In this document: piece after piece, positions 8,958 to 17,106 of the stretch
How positions within the stretch are numbered: the stretch's first letter is position 1
Layout: every line of letters begins with the position of its first letter
Assembly: GCF_022919095.1 (NCBI RefSeq)
Contig: NZ_CP095073.1
Span: 806,001 to 870,000 of the forward strand
Length of the DNA: 64,000 bases
Direction of reading: 5' to 3'
Origin: Halobacillus salinarum
GTDB taxonomy: Bacteria > Bacillota > Bacilli > Bacillales > Halobacillaceae
The notes under the pieces: generated by a model
What the model was told of the DNA's origin: nothing
Databases searched by the model: none
Seen by the model: only the letters and a program-made list of their open reading frames with translations
Translations under genes and position numbers: made by a program

Positions 8958-9611
8958 TCAGCTGAAAAATGGAAAAGGGTGGAGAGGCGGCTGCGATGGA
9001 TAGAAAAAGAAGTCTTCTATTTGTTTGTCAAATTCCCAGGCTGCGATGGCCGCTGCACAAGCATCCAGGACATGAGTGCTGGACTTATTCAGATTATCAA
9101 GACCAGTAAGTCCATAATCACTCATCCACTTAAAGAGCCAAGCTCTGCTTTCTAGGCTTTTCTTATAATCAAGGACATGAAAGAGATTCTGAAGGCCTGC
9201 TCTGCCTGCGAATACACAGCCAGGATGTACTTCCAAAACAGTAACGTCTTGTGGACAGACAACTTGTAAACAATGAGCTAAGTGAATGCCTCGGACTGTC
9301 AAATAAACCATTCTTGAAAAAGTAGGGGTCATGATTGATCCGCTTTTCATTCCTAAGCCTCGTGCATACTTCCGTAAGGATTTATCCAAGGGACGGTCCC
9401 CGCCGCCGTCTTGATAAGATAGCGGTGCATCAATGCCTACAACTGTCTTCTCAGTTTTGCTTATCTCATCTATGTACTTAATAATCTGTTCGTCAGATGC
9501 ACCGACGAGCGAGTGGTCATACCGTAATTTATTTCCCGACGGAATGAACGAGACGAGCGAAGTATCTTTATGATTCGAAGGACCTGATAAGTCAATACCA
9601 ATATACTGCAC
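8958..9611 (-). CDS. DUF429 domain-containing protein
   Basis: A 217-residue cytoplasmic protein of the DUF429 family. Its opening YIGIDLSGPSN and the internal VVGIDAPLSYQDGG are the acidic strands of an RNase-H-like fold. Family features further on are TPTFSRM, an EVHPG motif and a C-terminal DACAAAIAAWEF helix. The biochemical role of the family is unproven; a nuclease-like function is often guessed from the fold. Start ATG 9611 has AGGAGGAATC upstream. It is transcribed leftward and is separated from the nprR unit by a terminator. Confidence 0.8.
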   Translation of the reverse strand: MQYIGIDLSGPSNHKDTSLVSFIPSGNKLRYDHSLVGASDEQIIKYIDEISKTEKTVVGIDAPLSYQDGGGDRPLDKSLRKYARGLGMKSGSIMTPTFSRMVYLTVRGIHLAHCLQVVCPQDVTVLEVHPGCVFAGRAGLQNLFHVLDYKKSLESRAWLFKWMSDYGLTGLDNLNKSSTHVLDACAAAIAAWEFDKQIEDFFFYPSQPPLHPFPFFS

Positions 9612-9645
9612 AAAGATTCCTCCTGCCGTTAAAATGAAAAAAAGA

Positions 9646-9666
9646 CCTCTGCCATAAAGGCAGAGG
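9646..9666 (-). terminator. Terminator of the nprR-peptide operon
   Basis: CCTCTGCC (9646-9653) pairs with GGCAGAGG (9659-9666). On the minus strand it is followed by a T-rich run. Confidence 0.8.
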
Positions 9667-9724
9667 CAAAAGTTTGTATAGGTATAGGATTAGGGGAGGT
9701 GCTAATAAACACACAAAATAATTC

Positions 9725-9844
9725 TTACAATTGCTCAGTAGATAAAGGTTTTGGATAAGCATGTTCAGCACTGTCATGCAGCGCTGGTGCTGCAGCTGAG
9801 ACTAACAATGCAGCTAAAGCAACTACAGCGAAGAGCTTCTTCAT
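9725..9844 (-). CDS. Putative secreted signalling peptide precursor (NprX/Phr-like)
   Basis: A 39-codon ORF whose ATG (9844) overlaps the stop of the NprR-like gene as ATGA, with AGGAGGG 9 bases upstream. The product has a classic signal peptide: MKK, a hydrophobic core (LFAVVALAALLV), then SAAAPA with a likely cleavage after Ala21. The remainder, LHDSAEHAYPKPLSTEQL, would be processed outside the cell. Precursors of RRNPP pheromones have this size, architecture and position. By analogy with NprX, a Pro/Lys-containing stretch such as YPKPLST could be the imported signal; that is a guess. A terminator follows about 60 bases later. Confidence 0.75.
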   Translation of the reverse strand: MKKLFAVVALAALLVSAAAPALHDSAEHAYPKPLSTEQL

Positions 9845-11124
9845 AATAAAATCCCTCCTAAATGAGAATGTTTATTTAACAATTGAATTGCTAACCTAAG
9901 GTAAGATGAAGACTTTTTGTACATTCGCTGTTGTTCAAGAAAGTCCACTAATACCATTGAATATCGAATGATATATACGTGTTCTTTCTTTTCTTGGAAG
10001 TAAGGAATCACGGTTTGTTCTAAAAAATCTGCTATATCATCGTCTTTCATAATAGCTTTTTTATAAAATAGGTAATGCAATTGATAAACTTTAGAAGGGA
10101 AGGAATTTAATTTTTCTTCACCAATACGTATCCATTCCATACAGCCATCCACATCATTAAGTCTATAGTGTTCAATAATTAAACTATGGATGGTAGTAAG
10201 GAGATCAAACTGATCAAATGTAGGATCCGTTTCTTTGTTGTAGTCTAAACTCTTTTGATAATTGGTAATAGCTGATTCCCTGTTACCTAAATGAGATTCT
10301 AAAGTACCAATATTTATGTAAACGAGACTCAATTGGTTAAGAGCCTGCGTTTGCATGGCAATTTTTCTAGCGAGATGAAAGTTTTCAAAGGCTTTCGCAT
10401 AGTTCTTTAAGTTACTGTAGTTAATTCCTTGAAGAATGTGGCAGTCTGCACTTTTAGCCAAGTCATAATGGTTTTGATAAATCTCTAATGCATGATCCGC
10501 ATAAAAGACAGATGCGGATATATGATTAGCTTGACTTGTACTTAAAGCTAACAAATAAAATAAGTCACTTTTTTCCCATGGCTCGATTGTAATAGAAGAA
10601 CTGTAATTCTTCGCTTCCATAAGAGCTTGAAATGATTCATCAAAGCTGCCTTCATAATACTTAAGCAGCCCGGAGCACAAATGGTAGTAAAAATGCATCT
10701 CTTCATCAAAGGTGTCTTTGTGCTGCCGGATATCTTCCCATACCTCATAAGCCTCCTGTACCTCGTTTTCTAAAAGAAGGTGACGGATGCAAAATAGTTT
10801 GAAGAAAATATACACATGGTGATTATTCAGCGTTTCCTTTTGCTGGAGCAGCTCTTCCTTCAGCTTATTTGCGTCTTCAGTCCTTTTAAACACAATAGCT
10901 TCATACCATTCCTTCAGTTTTTCCTTGGAAGGGTGGTTGAAAGACGCTTCCTGAAAATCAAGACCCAGCCGCTCATATAGAAGTTCAAGCACTTCTAAGG
11001 CTGGCACAGTCTGGTCATTTTCTATTTTAGAAAGGTACGCTGGTGAGATAATTCCCTCCGCCAGCTGGTTTTGTGTTAAACCTTGCTTGACGCGGTGGAA
11101 ACGTAGCACTTTACCATATTCCAT
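9841..11124 (-). CDS. nprR: NprR-like RRNPP quorum-sensing regulator (XRE HTH plus TPR)
   Basis: A cytoplasmic regulator of 427 residues, close to the 423 of Bacillus NprR. Residues of about 5-60 are a XRE helix-turn-helix (HRVKQGLTQNQLAEGIISPA, YLSKIE). From about 75 to the end it is all helical with TPR-like pairs (ALEIYQNHYDLAKSADCHIL, AITNYQKSLDYNKE). I prefer ATG 11124, 10 bases after AGGTG, to GTG 11133, which sits against that site. Context is decisive: a secreted-peptide gene overlaps its 3' end and a neutral protease gene is divergent. A PlcR- or Rap-type regulator is the alternative; Rap is unlikely because of the HTH. Confidence 0.85.
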   Translation of the reverse strand: MEYGKVLRFHRVKQGLTQNQLAEGIISPAYLSKIENDQTVPALEVLELLYERLGLDFQEASFNHPSKEKLKEWYEAIVFKRTEDANKLKEELLQQKETLNNHHVYIFFKLFCIRHLLLENEVQEAYEVWEDIRQHKDTFDEEMHFYYHLCSGLLKYYEGSFDESFQALMEAKNYSSSITIEPWEKSDLFYLLALSTSQANHISASVFYADHALEIYQNHYDLAKSADCHILQGINYSNLKNYAKAFENFHLARKIAMQTQALNQLSLVYINIGTLESHLGNRESAITNYQKSLDYNKETDPTFDQFDLLTTIHSLIIEHYRLNDVDGCMEWIRIGEEKLNSFPSKVYQLHYLFYKKAIMKDDDIADFLEQTVIPYFQEKKEHVYIIRYSMVLVDFLEQQRMYKKSSSYLRLAIQLLNKHSHLGGILL

Positions 11125-11138
11125 TGGCCACACACACC

Positions 11139-11152
11139 TAGTTGATCAACTA
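11139..11152. promoter_or_regulatory. Palindrome in the nprR/npr intergenic region
   Basis: TAGTTGATCAACTA is a perfect 14-bp palindrome just upstream of the regulator gene. The half-site TCAACTAG recurs at 11216-11223 on the protease side. Placement and symmetry suit an operator, possibly autoregulatory. NprR binding is an inference. Confidence 0.45.
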
Positions 11153-11351
11153 TGATTTGTCAGAAGTTTCTTTCTTTCAAATCTATATTCAGATTACACG
11201 TTCGTTTAGGATTTTTCAACTAGTTTCCCGGGTTTCCCAAGTCGTCATATTTTCATAACTTAAGGGGTATATTTTACTCCTGACTTTCACAGATTTACTG
11301 TCGAAATATTATGATAATATGAAATTGTTGAAAAAATTTGGGAGGGATTTT

Positions 11352-12935
11352 ATGAAGTGGAAATCATTAATGGCATCTGTTGTGTTAGGAACGAGTTTAG
11401 TTTCAGGAGGATCTCTTGCTCATGCAGAAAAAAGTGCAGAGAACGTATCGGTCGAAACGCCTCAGTTTGTGAAGGATAACATTAAATCTTCTAAAGTAGT
11501 TTCTAAGAAAGCTGTAAAAAAGTTTTTCAAAGATAACAAATCTAAACTGAAGATTAATGCTAACAAAAACTTGAAATTCGTTAAATCGGAAACAGACGAT
11601 TTAGGCATGACTCACTACACTTATCAGCCTGTTGTGGATAATATTCCTATCGCGAACTCCCGAGTGGTCGTACATACGAATAAAAAAGGAAAGGTCATTT
11701 CGATCAATGGGGAATTTCATCAGGATGCCCCAAGAAATTTAAAACAAACGAAGAAAGTGAAGAAGCAGGAAGCCTTGGATATTGCTTGGGATTCCCTGGA
11801 TGTTTCACGAGAAGAAACGAACACTGTGCAAAAAAGCTTAAGCGGTGAAACGTTTAACACATTAAATGAAAATAATGAACTCGTTGTATATGATAATGAT
11901 GGCGATTATCAGCTTGCCTACCACGTTGAACTGCAGTTCGCTGATCCATACCCAGCGAACTGGCAAATGTACATTGATGCGGAGACCGGGGAAGTTATTC
12001 AAGCGAACAACGTTGCTGAAGAAGCTACAGGCACCGGCGTTGGTGTTCTTGGAGATACGAAATCCCTGAACACTTACCTCTCAGGTGGAACGTATTATCT
12101 ATATGATACGACTAAGCCGATGAGCGGGGTAATTGAAACCTTTGACAACCAGCACTATGGTTATAGCAACCTGCCCGGTATTTACGTCACCGATTCCGGA
12201 AATACCTTCTATAGTGAAAATCAAAAAGCTGCTGTCGATGCCCATTATTATGCTGGGGAAGTATTTGATTTCTATTATGACAACTTCGGACGCGTCAGTT
12301 ATGATGACCAAGGTTCTTCCATTCGTTCCACTGTTCACTACGGTTCAAACTACAATAATGCAGCTTGGACTGGGAATCAAATGATTTATGGTGATGGCGA
12401 CGGATCGACCTTTACGTACTTATCTGGAGCGAATGACATCGTCGGACATGAGCTTACCCATGCGGTTACAGAGTCAACTGCAGGACTAGTTTATGAATCC
12501 CAGTCAGGCGCTTTAAACGAATCTTTCTCTGATGTATTCGGATACTTTGTTGATCCGGAAGACTGGCTGATGGGTGAAGACGTCTATACTCCAGGTGTTT
12601 CCGGGGACGGATTGCGTTCCCTGTCTAATCCGAACGCTTATAACCAGCCTGATCATATGGATGAATATCAGGATCTTCCTGTTACAGAAGAAGGAGACTG
12701 GGGAGGAGTTCATACCAACAGCGGTATCCCTAATAAAGCTGCCTATTATACGATTAGTAATTTAGGAATTGAAAAATCCAAAGATATTTACTATCGTGCA
12801 CTAACTGTATATTTGACCCCGAATAGTGATTTCTCTTACGCTAGACAATCTCTGGAGCAAGCTGCTCAAGACCTTTATGGTTCTTCAGCTGCTAATGCGG
12901 TTGGACAAGCATGGGACAATGTCGGAGTCTATTAA
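11352..12935 (+). CDS. npr: Secreted neutral protease (thermolysin family M4, bacillolysin)
   Basis: An extracellular zinc metalloprotease that degrades protein for nutrition. Residues 1-25 form a signal peptide ending SLAHA. Then come the FTP and PepSY propeptide domains (about 40-200) and the M4 catalytic domain. Zinc and catalytic residues are His366, Glu367 and His370 in HELTH and Glu390 in NESFSD, with the correct 24-residue spacing. The C-terminal domain contains the HTNSGIPNKAAYY motif. I use ATG 11352 behind GGGAGGGA; the upstream in-frame ATG at 11319 lacks a ribosome site. Its position opposite the NprR-like gene suggests activation at high density or in early sporulation. Confidence 0.93.
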   Translation: MKWKSLMASVVLGTSLVSGGSLAHAEKSAENVSVETPQFVKDNIKSSKVVSKKAVKKFFKDNKSKLKINANKNLKFVKSETDDLGMTHYTYQPVVDNIPIANSRVVVHTNKKGKVISINGEFHQDAPRNLKQTKKVKKQEALDIAWDSLDVSREETNTVQKSLSGETFNTLNENNELVVYDNDGDYQLAYHVELQFADPYPANWQMYIDAETGEVIQANNVAEEATGTGVGVLGDTKSLNTYLSGGTYYLYDTTKPMSGVIETFDNQHYGYSNLPGIYVTDSGNTFYSENQKAAVDAHYYAGEVFDFYYDNFGRVSYDDQGSSIRSTVHYGSNYNNAAWTGNQMIYGDGDGSTFTYLSGANDIVGHELTHAVTESTAGLVYESQSGALNESFSDVFGYFVDPEDWLMGEDVYTPGVSGDGLRSLSNPNAYNQPDHMDEYQDLPVTEEGDWGGVHTNSGIPNKAAYYTISNLGIEKSKDIYYRALTVYLTPNSDFSYARQSLEQAAQDLYGSSAANAVGQAWDNVGVY

Positions 12936-12948
12936 TCCATACTAAGAG

Positions 12949-12977
12949 TGAGGCCTTTTTACAGGCCTCATTTTTTT
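12949..12977 (+). terminator. Terminator of the neutral protease gene
   Basis: TGAGGCCT (12949-12956) pairs with AGGCCTCA (12963-12970), followed by seven T. Confidence 0.85.
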
Positions 12978-13145
12978 ATGCAATCATTGATCTCACAGAT
13001 TCTCTCCTTTCCCTTTCGTGATTTTACCGCTGATTCTAAGAGTAAATCCCTAGGTTTAAGGGTATAAATGAAATAGCGGTAATAAAATTGCAACCATTAT
13101 GAAATGGATTTGTTTAAGTGAGAAACGTACAAGGAGGAATGTTGC

Positions 13146-15095
13146 GTGAGTTATAATGTCGCTCAAAAATTGATCAAAGATCATTTAGTAAAAGGGGAAA
13201 TGACCCCTGGTTCGGAAATTGGATTGAAAATTGATCAGACCCTGACTCAAGATGCCACTGGTACAATGGTCATGCTGGAGCTTGAAGCTATGGGAATTGA
13301 ACAAGCGAAGACAGAAGCTTCTGCCCAGTATGTGGACCATAATTTAATTCAGGAAGACAGCAAAAACCCTGATGACCATTTATTTCTGGAAAGTGCAGCG
13401 AAACGCTTCGGTCTGCATTTCAGCCGCCCTGGAAACGGTGTCAGCCACCCGGTGCATATGCAGAGGTTAGCTAAGCCGGGGAAAACCCTTCTTGGATCTG
13501 ACAGTCATACTTGTGCAAACGGGTGTATGGGCATGCTTGCCATTGGTGCAGGTGGTATAGATGTAGCCATGGCCATTGCTGGAGAGCCTTTCTATGTAAA
13601 GATGCCTAAAATATGGGGTGTGAAAGTCACTGGCGAATTTCCTGATTGGGTAAGTGCCAAGGATGCAATCTTGGAAATGTTAAGACGGCATGGAGTAAAA
13701 GGCGGAGTAAATCATATATTTGAATACTATGGGCCCGGATTGAAAAATTTAACCGCGATGGATCGTCATGTCATTGCAAATATGGGAGCAGAGCTTGGAG
13801 CAACAGGGACGGTGTTCCCTTCAGATGATGAAACACGCCGTTTTCTTAAGCTTCAAGGCAGAGAAGAAGACTGGATCGAATTAGTCGCTGATGAAGGTGC
13901 AGAGTACGATGAACACGATGAACTAAATTTATCAGAGCTTGAACCAATGATCGCTAAACCATCAAGTCCAGGGAATGTAGTGCCTGTCAGCGAAGTAGAG
14001 GGAGAAACCATTTATCAGTCCTATATCGGCTCATCAGCTAATCCCGGCTACCGTGATTTTGCGGTTGCTTCTAAAATTGTGGAAGGGCGCAGTATTGAGA
14101 ATGGGGTGTCCTTTGACTTAAACCCTACTTCCCGTCAGATGCTGATTGACCTTTCCCAACAGGGCCATATAGCCAATTTCCTTCAGGCTGGAGCGAGGCT
14201 GCACCAGGCGGGGTGTAACGGTTGTATAGGAATGGGACAAGCTCCTGCAACCGGACGAAACAGTTTGAGGACAACACCTCGAAACTTTCCGGGACGATCC
14301 GGTACAAAAGAAGACAGTGTATTTTTGTGCAGTCCGGAAACGGCTGCCGTCTCCGCGCTGAGCGGTAAAATAACGGATCCACGTAATGCCGGCATTGATT
14401 ATCCGGAAGTTCATGAAGTGGATGAACCGACAATCGATACACAGCTTCTGGAAAGCCCACTTCCATATGAAGAAGCAAAAGAGGTAGAATTAGTCAAAGG
14501 TCCAAACGTAGCTTCTATTCCGAAAATGGATGAACTGCCAAATGATATGGAACTCCCTGTCTTATTAAAAATGGGGGACGACATTTCAACAGACGAAATA
14601 TTAGCAGGCGGGGCGCGTGTTCTTCCATATCGGAGCAATCTGCCTGAAATTAGTAAATTCACATTTGAAATTGTAGATGAGTCATATTATGACCGGGCGA
14701 TGGATGTACGTGACCAAGGCGGACACGTGGTCGTTGGCGGTACTAACTACGGTCAAGGCTCGAGCCGGGAACACGCCGCCCTCGCTCCGCGTTTTTTAGG
14801 TTTAAAGGTAGCGATAGTTAAAGATTTTGCGCGGATTCATTGGCAAAATCTTGCTAACTTTGGAGTGCTTCCGCTTACTTTTACGGATGAAGCGGATTGG
14901 GATGAATTAACACAGAAAGATGTGCTTGTATTCAAAGGGTTAAGAGATCAGATCCGCCAAGGAAATACGGTGGAAGCAGAGATCAAAGGAAAAGGAAAAA
15001 CGATTAAGTTAGAACATGCTTTATCAGAACGGCAGATTGAAATTATGGAAACCGGCGGACTCATCAACTGGGTAAAGGATCGTCTAAATAGGTAA
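13146..15095 (+). CDS. Aconitate hydratase (short, Aquifex-type)
   Basis: Isomerisation of citrate and isocitrate in the TCA cycle. The 649-residue length is that of the short aconitase type, not the roughly 900-residue AcnA/CitB. The 4Fe-4S ligands are Cys123 in SDSHTC, and Cys357 and Cys360 in GCNGCIG. The C-terminal swivel domain shows ISTDEILAGG, GGTNYGQGSSREHAAL and VAIVKDFARIHWQNLANFG. The start is GTG 13146 behind AAGGAGGA. It is monocistronic with a strong terminator. Other hydro-lyases of the family (LeuC, homoaconitase) are less likely because small and large domains are fused here. Confidence 0.88.
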   Translation: MSYNVAQKLIKDHLVKGEMTPGSEIGLKIDQTLTQDATGTMVMLELEAMGIEQAKTEASAQYVDHNLIQEDSKNPDDHLFLESAAKRFGLHFSRPGNGVSHPVHMQRLAKPGKTLLGSDSHTCANGCMGMLAIGAGGIDVAMAIAGEPFYVKMPKIWGVKVTGEFPDWVSAKDAILEMLRRHGVKGGVNHIFEYYGPGLKNLTAMDRHVIANMGAELGATGTVFPSDDETRRFLKLQGREEDWIELVADEGAEYDEHDELNLSELEPMIAKPSSPGNVVPVSEVEGETIYQSYIGSSANPGYRDFAVASKIVEGRSIENGVSFDLNPTSRQMLIDLSQQGHIANFLQAGARLHQAGCNGCIGMGQAPATGRNSLRTTPRNFPGRSGTKEDSVFLCSPETAAVSALSGKITDPRNAGIDYPEVHEVDEPTIDTQLLESPLPYEEAKEVELVKGPNVASIPKMDELPNDMELPVLLKMGDDISTDEILAGGARVLPYRSNLPEISKFTFEIVDESYYDRAMDVRDQGGHVVVGGTNYGQGSSREHAALAPRFLGLKVAIVKDFARIHWQNLANFGVLPLTFTDEADWDELTQKDVLVFKGLRDQIRQGNTVEAEIKGKGKTIKLEHALSERQIEIMETGGLINWVKDRLNR

Positions 15096-15110
15096 AGGAA
15101 AGAATAGAAT

Positions 15111-15138
15111 AGAGACCTGACAATTTTGTCAGGTCTCT
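15111..15138. terminator. Bidirectional terminator between aconitase and dioxygenase genes
   Basis: AGAGACCTGACA (15111-15122) pairs with TGTCAGGTCTCT (15127-15138), followed by T6. The stem overlaps the stop codon of the convergent minus-strand gene. Confidence 0.85.
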
Positions 15139-16085
15139 TTTTTGGTATGAAGAGGGACTAAGCCTGCTTCGATTTGTGAACGATCTGCCTCAAGAAATGG
15201 AGGAAGGGCTAGGGTTTCTCCGAGATGTTCTTCCTCTTCATCAGCAGCAAAGCCAGGTCCGTCTGTTGCAAGCTCAAATAGAATATGGTTTGGTTCTCTG
15301 AAATAAAGGGACTTAAAATAATAACGATCGACAAGTCCAGAGTTTGGAAAGCCTGCATCCTCAATTCGCTTTTTCCATGTGGATAATTCATCTTCATCTT
15401 TTACACGAAAGGCTACATGGTGAACGCTGCCACGTCCAGGGCGCTCTCTTTTCAGGTCTGCTCGTTCTTCGACGACTACCTGGGCACCATTTCCTCCTTC
15501 AGACGTTTCAAATAAGGTTTGTTGAGGATCTGCATATATTTCATTAAAGCCCATCATCTTTGTTAACACTTCTTTAGTTGGCTCTAGTGCAGCTACCGTT
15601 AAGTGAATAGGACCTAACCCAACAATCGCATGTTCTGGTGGAATTGGACTATTAGTTGGCGGAGTTCCGGCGGCTGTTCCTTCTACCCCTTCATCTGAGA
15701 TCAGCATCAGCCTCTGGCCTTCATGATCTTGAAATGGGAGCGTTTTTCTTCCAAGGTATTCCTTAATCGTCCCGTGTGTAACGTGTAGTTCTTCGAATCG
15801 TTTTTTCCAGTAAGTCAAGGAGTCGTTCTGTTTTATGCGTAAGGATGTGGTTGAGATGCTTTGGTTTCCCGGGTAGGTATGTCCGGCCCTGGGGATCTCA
15901 AAAAAGGTCAGATCTGTTCCGGGGCTGCCATATTCATCGGCGTAAAATAGATGATACATGGACGGTTCGTCCTGGTTCACTGTCTTTTTAACTAAACGCA
16001 TCCCGAGGATGTTTGTGTAGAATTCATAGTTTTTCTTTGCATTTGCAGTTAGAGCGGAAACGTGGTGAATGCCGAGTAAATTCAT
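15129..16085 (-). CDS. Ring-cleaving dioxygenase, VOC family (MhqO/MhqA type)
   Basis: Predicted to open hydroquinone or catechol rings during detoxification of quinone-like electrophiles. The 318-residue protein holds two vicinal-oxygen-chelate modules: residues 1-135 (GIHHVSALTANAKKNYEFY) and about 150-300 (GPIHLTVAALEPTKEVL, VHHVAFRVKDEDE, HILFEL). The repeated His and Glu positions form the metal site. The start is ATG 16085 behind TTAGGAGG. The promoter carries an MhqR-like box, matching the regulation of mhq genes in B. subtilis. Confidence 0.87.
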   Translation of the reverse strand: MNLLGIHHVSALTANAKKNYEFYTNILGMRLVKKTVNQDEPSMYHLFYADEYGSPGTDLTFFEIPRAGHTYPGNQSISTTSLRIKQNDSLTYWKKRFEELHVTHGTIKEYLGRKTLPFQDHEGQRLMLISDEGVEGTAAGTPPTNSPIPPEHAIVGLGPIHLTVAALEPTKEVLTKMMGFNEIYADPQQTLFETSEGGNGAQVVVEERADLKRERPGRGSVHHVAFRVKDEDELSTWKKRIEDAGFPNSGLVDRYYFKSLYFREPNHILFELATDGPGFAADEEEEHLGETLALPPFLEADRSQIEAGLVPLHTKKET

Positions 16086-16108
16086 GACATACCTCCTAAG
16101 CGGAATAA

Positions 16109-16126
16109 TATCTCGAATTAAAGATA
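16109..16126 (-). promoter_or_regulatory. MhqR-like operator
   Basis: TATCTCGAATTAAAGATA has TATCT and AGATA arms around a CGAATT core, as in the box recognised by the MarR-type repressor MhqR. It covers the -10 region of the dioxygenase promoter. Confidence 0.65.
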
Positions 16127-16149
16127 AATCAAATTCTTTATCTTGTCAA
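16121..16149 (-). promoter_or_regulatory. SigA promoter of the dioxygenase gene
   Basis: On the minus strand TTGACA (16149-16144) and TATCTT (16126-16121) are 17 bases apart. The -10 box lies inside the MhqR-like palindrome. Confidence 0.7.
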
Positions 16150-16166
16150 TTGGTAAAGTTCTCTAG

Positions 16167-16856
16167 TTATAGGGTCCCCTCTTTTTGAAATGGTAAAAAA
16201 TAGGCATCTTGACTTTTAGAATAATGAGTGAAGGGAACGTGATCCGATAACCTCCAGGAGAAAGAGTCTGCTACTGTATTAGTGATAACGTCGGCATCAG
16301 CGTTTTGCAGAGTCCATGGTTTATGGAAAACCGAACCTTTAACAATTGCTCTGCCTTTAGTAGTAAATAATGCGTAGCGTTCGGTCAGCCATTGCAGCAA
16401 AGTGCCGGGCTGAGCAGTTATTAGGGAGGGTTTTACATCAAATTGCGCATGGAATTGTGCAGGCTGGTCCAATTTGTCTATACGTCTGCTTGTATATTGG
16501 AAATGAATGCCTGATTGGTCTGTGCTCATAGAAGCATTCGTGTAGGGTAGGTTAAACATGCGACGGGCAAGAAGAACAAGCAAGGGTGGTTAGCGTCGAG
16601 GTTAAAAAAATAGACACCAGGTTCTCTGTTGTAAGTTATATAAGTGCGGATATTTATCTCTAACGACTGACGGACGAATGGAAGCGCAGGTAACCCGCGT
16701 AATCGATAAGGCTGGATTTGGAAAGGAACAATCCCAATCCACGCCATTCCTTCTTTGACATCTAATTCAAAGCACTCAGGAATGGATGATAGCAGAGACT
16801 CAGGGGACTTTCGGCCAATGTAAGAAGAATAGGTCTTTCCAATGCTGTTTTATCAT
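16167..16856 (-). pseudogene. DUF2071 (YqjF-like) protein, two frame breaks
   Basis: Three frame segments together read as a DUF2071 protein of about 230 residues. They are MIKQHWKDLFFLHWP from ATG 16856, then SLLSSIPECFELDVKEGMAW with RTYITYNREPGVYFFNLDAN, then LLARRMFNLPYTNASMS to the stop. The first break is at the C run near 16803-16807 and needs one base less. The second is at CACCC near 16585-16590 and needs one base more. The family has a lipocalin-like fold and no proven function. The ribosome site AAGAGGTGG precedes the start. Confidence 0.72.
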
Positions 16857-16887
16857 CCAAGATAACACTTCTTCATCTGTACCACCT

Positions 16888-16913
16888 CTTAAGGTTGGTA
16901 TTCCGACCTTAAG
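16888..16913 (-). promoter_or_regulatory. Inverted repeat upstream of the DUF2071 gene
   Basis: CTTAAGGTTGG (16888-16898) and CCGACCTTAAG (16903-16913) form an 11-bp stem with one wobble and a 4-base loop. No T run follows. It could be an operator or a leader hairpin of the DUF2071 gene, or end the sda transcript. Confidence 0.35.
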
Positions 16914-16932
16914 AAATCCATTCCTACTACAA

Positions 16933-17088
16933 TTACTTTATTTTATTAGTAATTGAACTGCCAAGCGCAGACCTGCGCTCGATTTCTTTAGCTATAAGCT
17001 TGATAAATTCCTCATCCAGTTTCATTTCCACCGCCCGCTTATGAGTTTGCAGAAGCAGACGGTTCGACAATTCTTCTATGATGATCAC
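16933..17088 (-). CDS. sda: Sda-like sporulation histidine-kinase inhibitor
   Basis: A 51-residue protein that fits the Sda family, whose members bind the sporulation kinase KinA and block phosphate flow to Spo0A after DNA damage. Visible features are ELSNRLLLQTHKRAVEM, then LDEEFIKLIAKEIERRS, the same two-helix hairpin as Sda (family pattern LSDELL, A..M.L...FI.LI..EI.RRS). The start is GTG 17088, eight bases after GAGGGGG. It lies 18 bases after a XRE-PAS regulator in the same direction, probably one transcript. It is too short for ordinary gene calling. Confidence 0.75.
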   Translation of the reverse strand: MIIIEELSNRLLLQTHKRAVEMKLDEEFIKLIAKEIERRSALGSSITNKIK

Positions 17089-17106
17089 GTCCTTTTGCCC
17101 CCTCGT

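Noticed and set aside
9592-9777. 61-codon minus-strand ORF between DUF429 and the nprR unit
   Set aside because: It overlaps the pheromone-precursor ORF in another frame and contains the terminator hairpin. It has no good ribosome site.
13047-13066. GTTTAAGGGTAT-like string before aconitase as a SigB promoter
   Set aside because: The -35 and -10 parts are adjacent with no spacer, so it cannot be a SigB promoter.
14118-14478. Three minus-strand ORFs of 70-117 codons
   Set aside because: They lie antisense within the aconitase catalytic region (around the CNGC motif), without ribosome sites.
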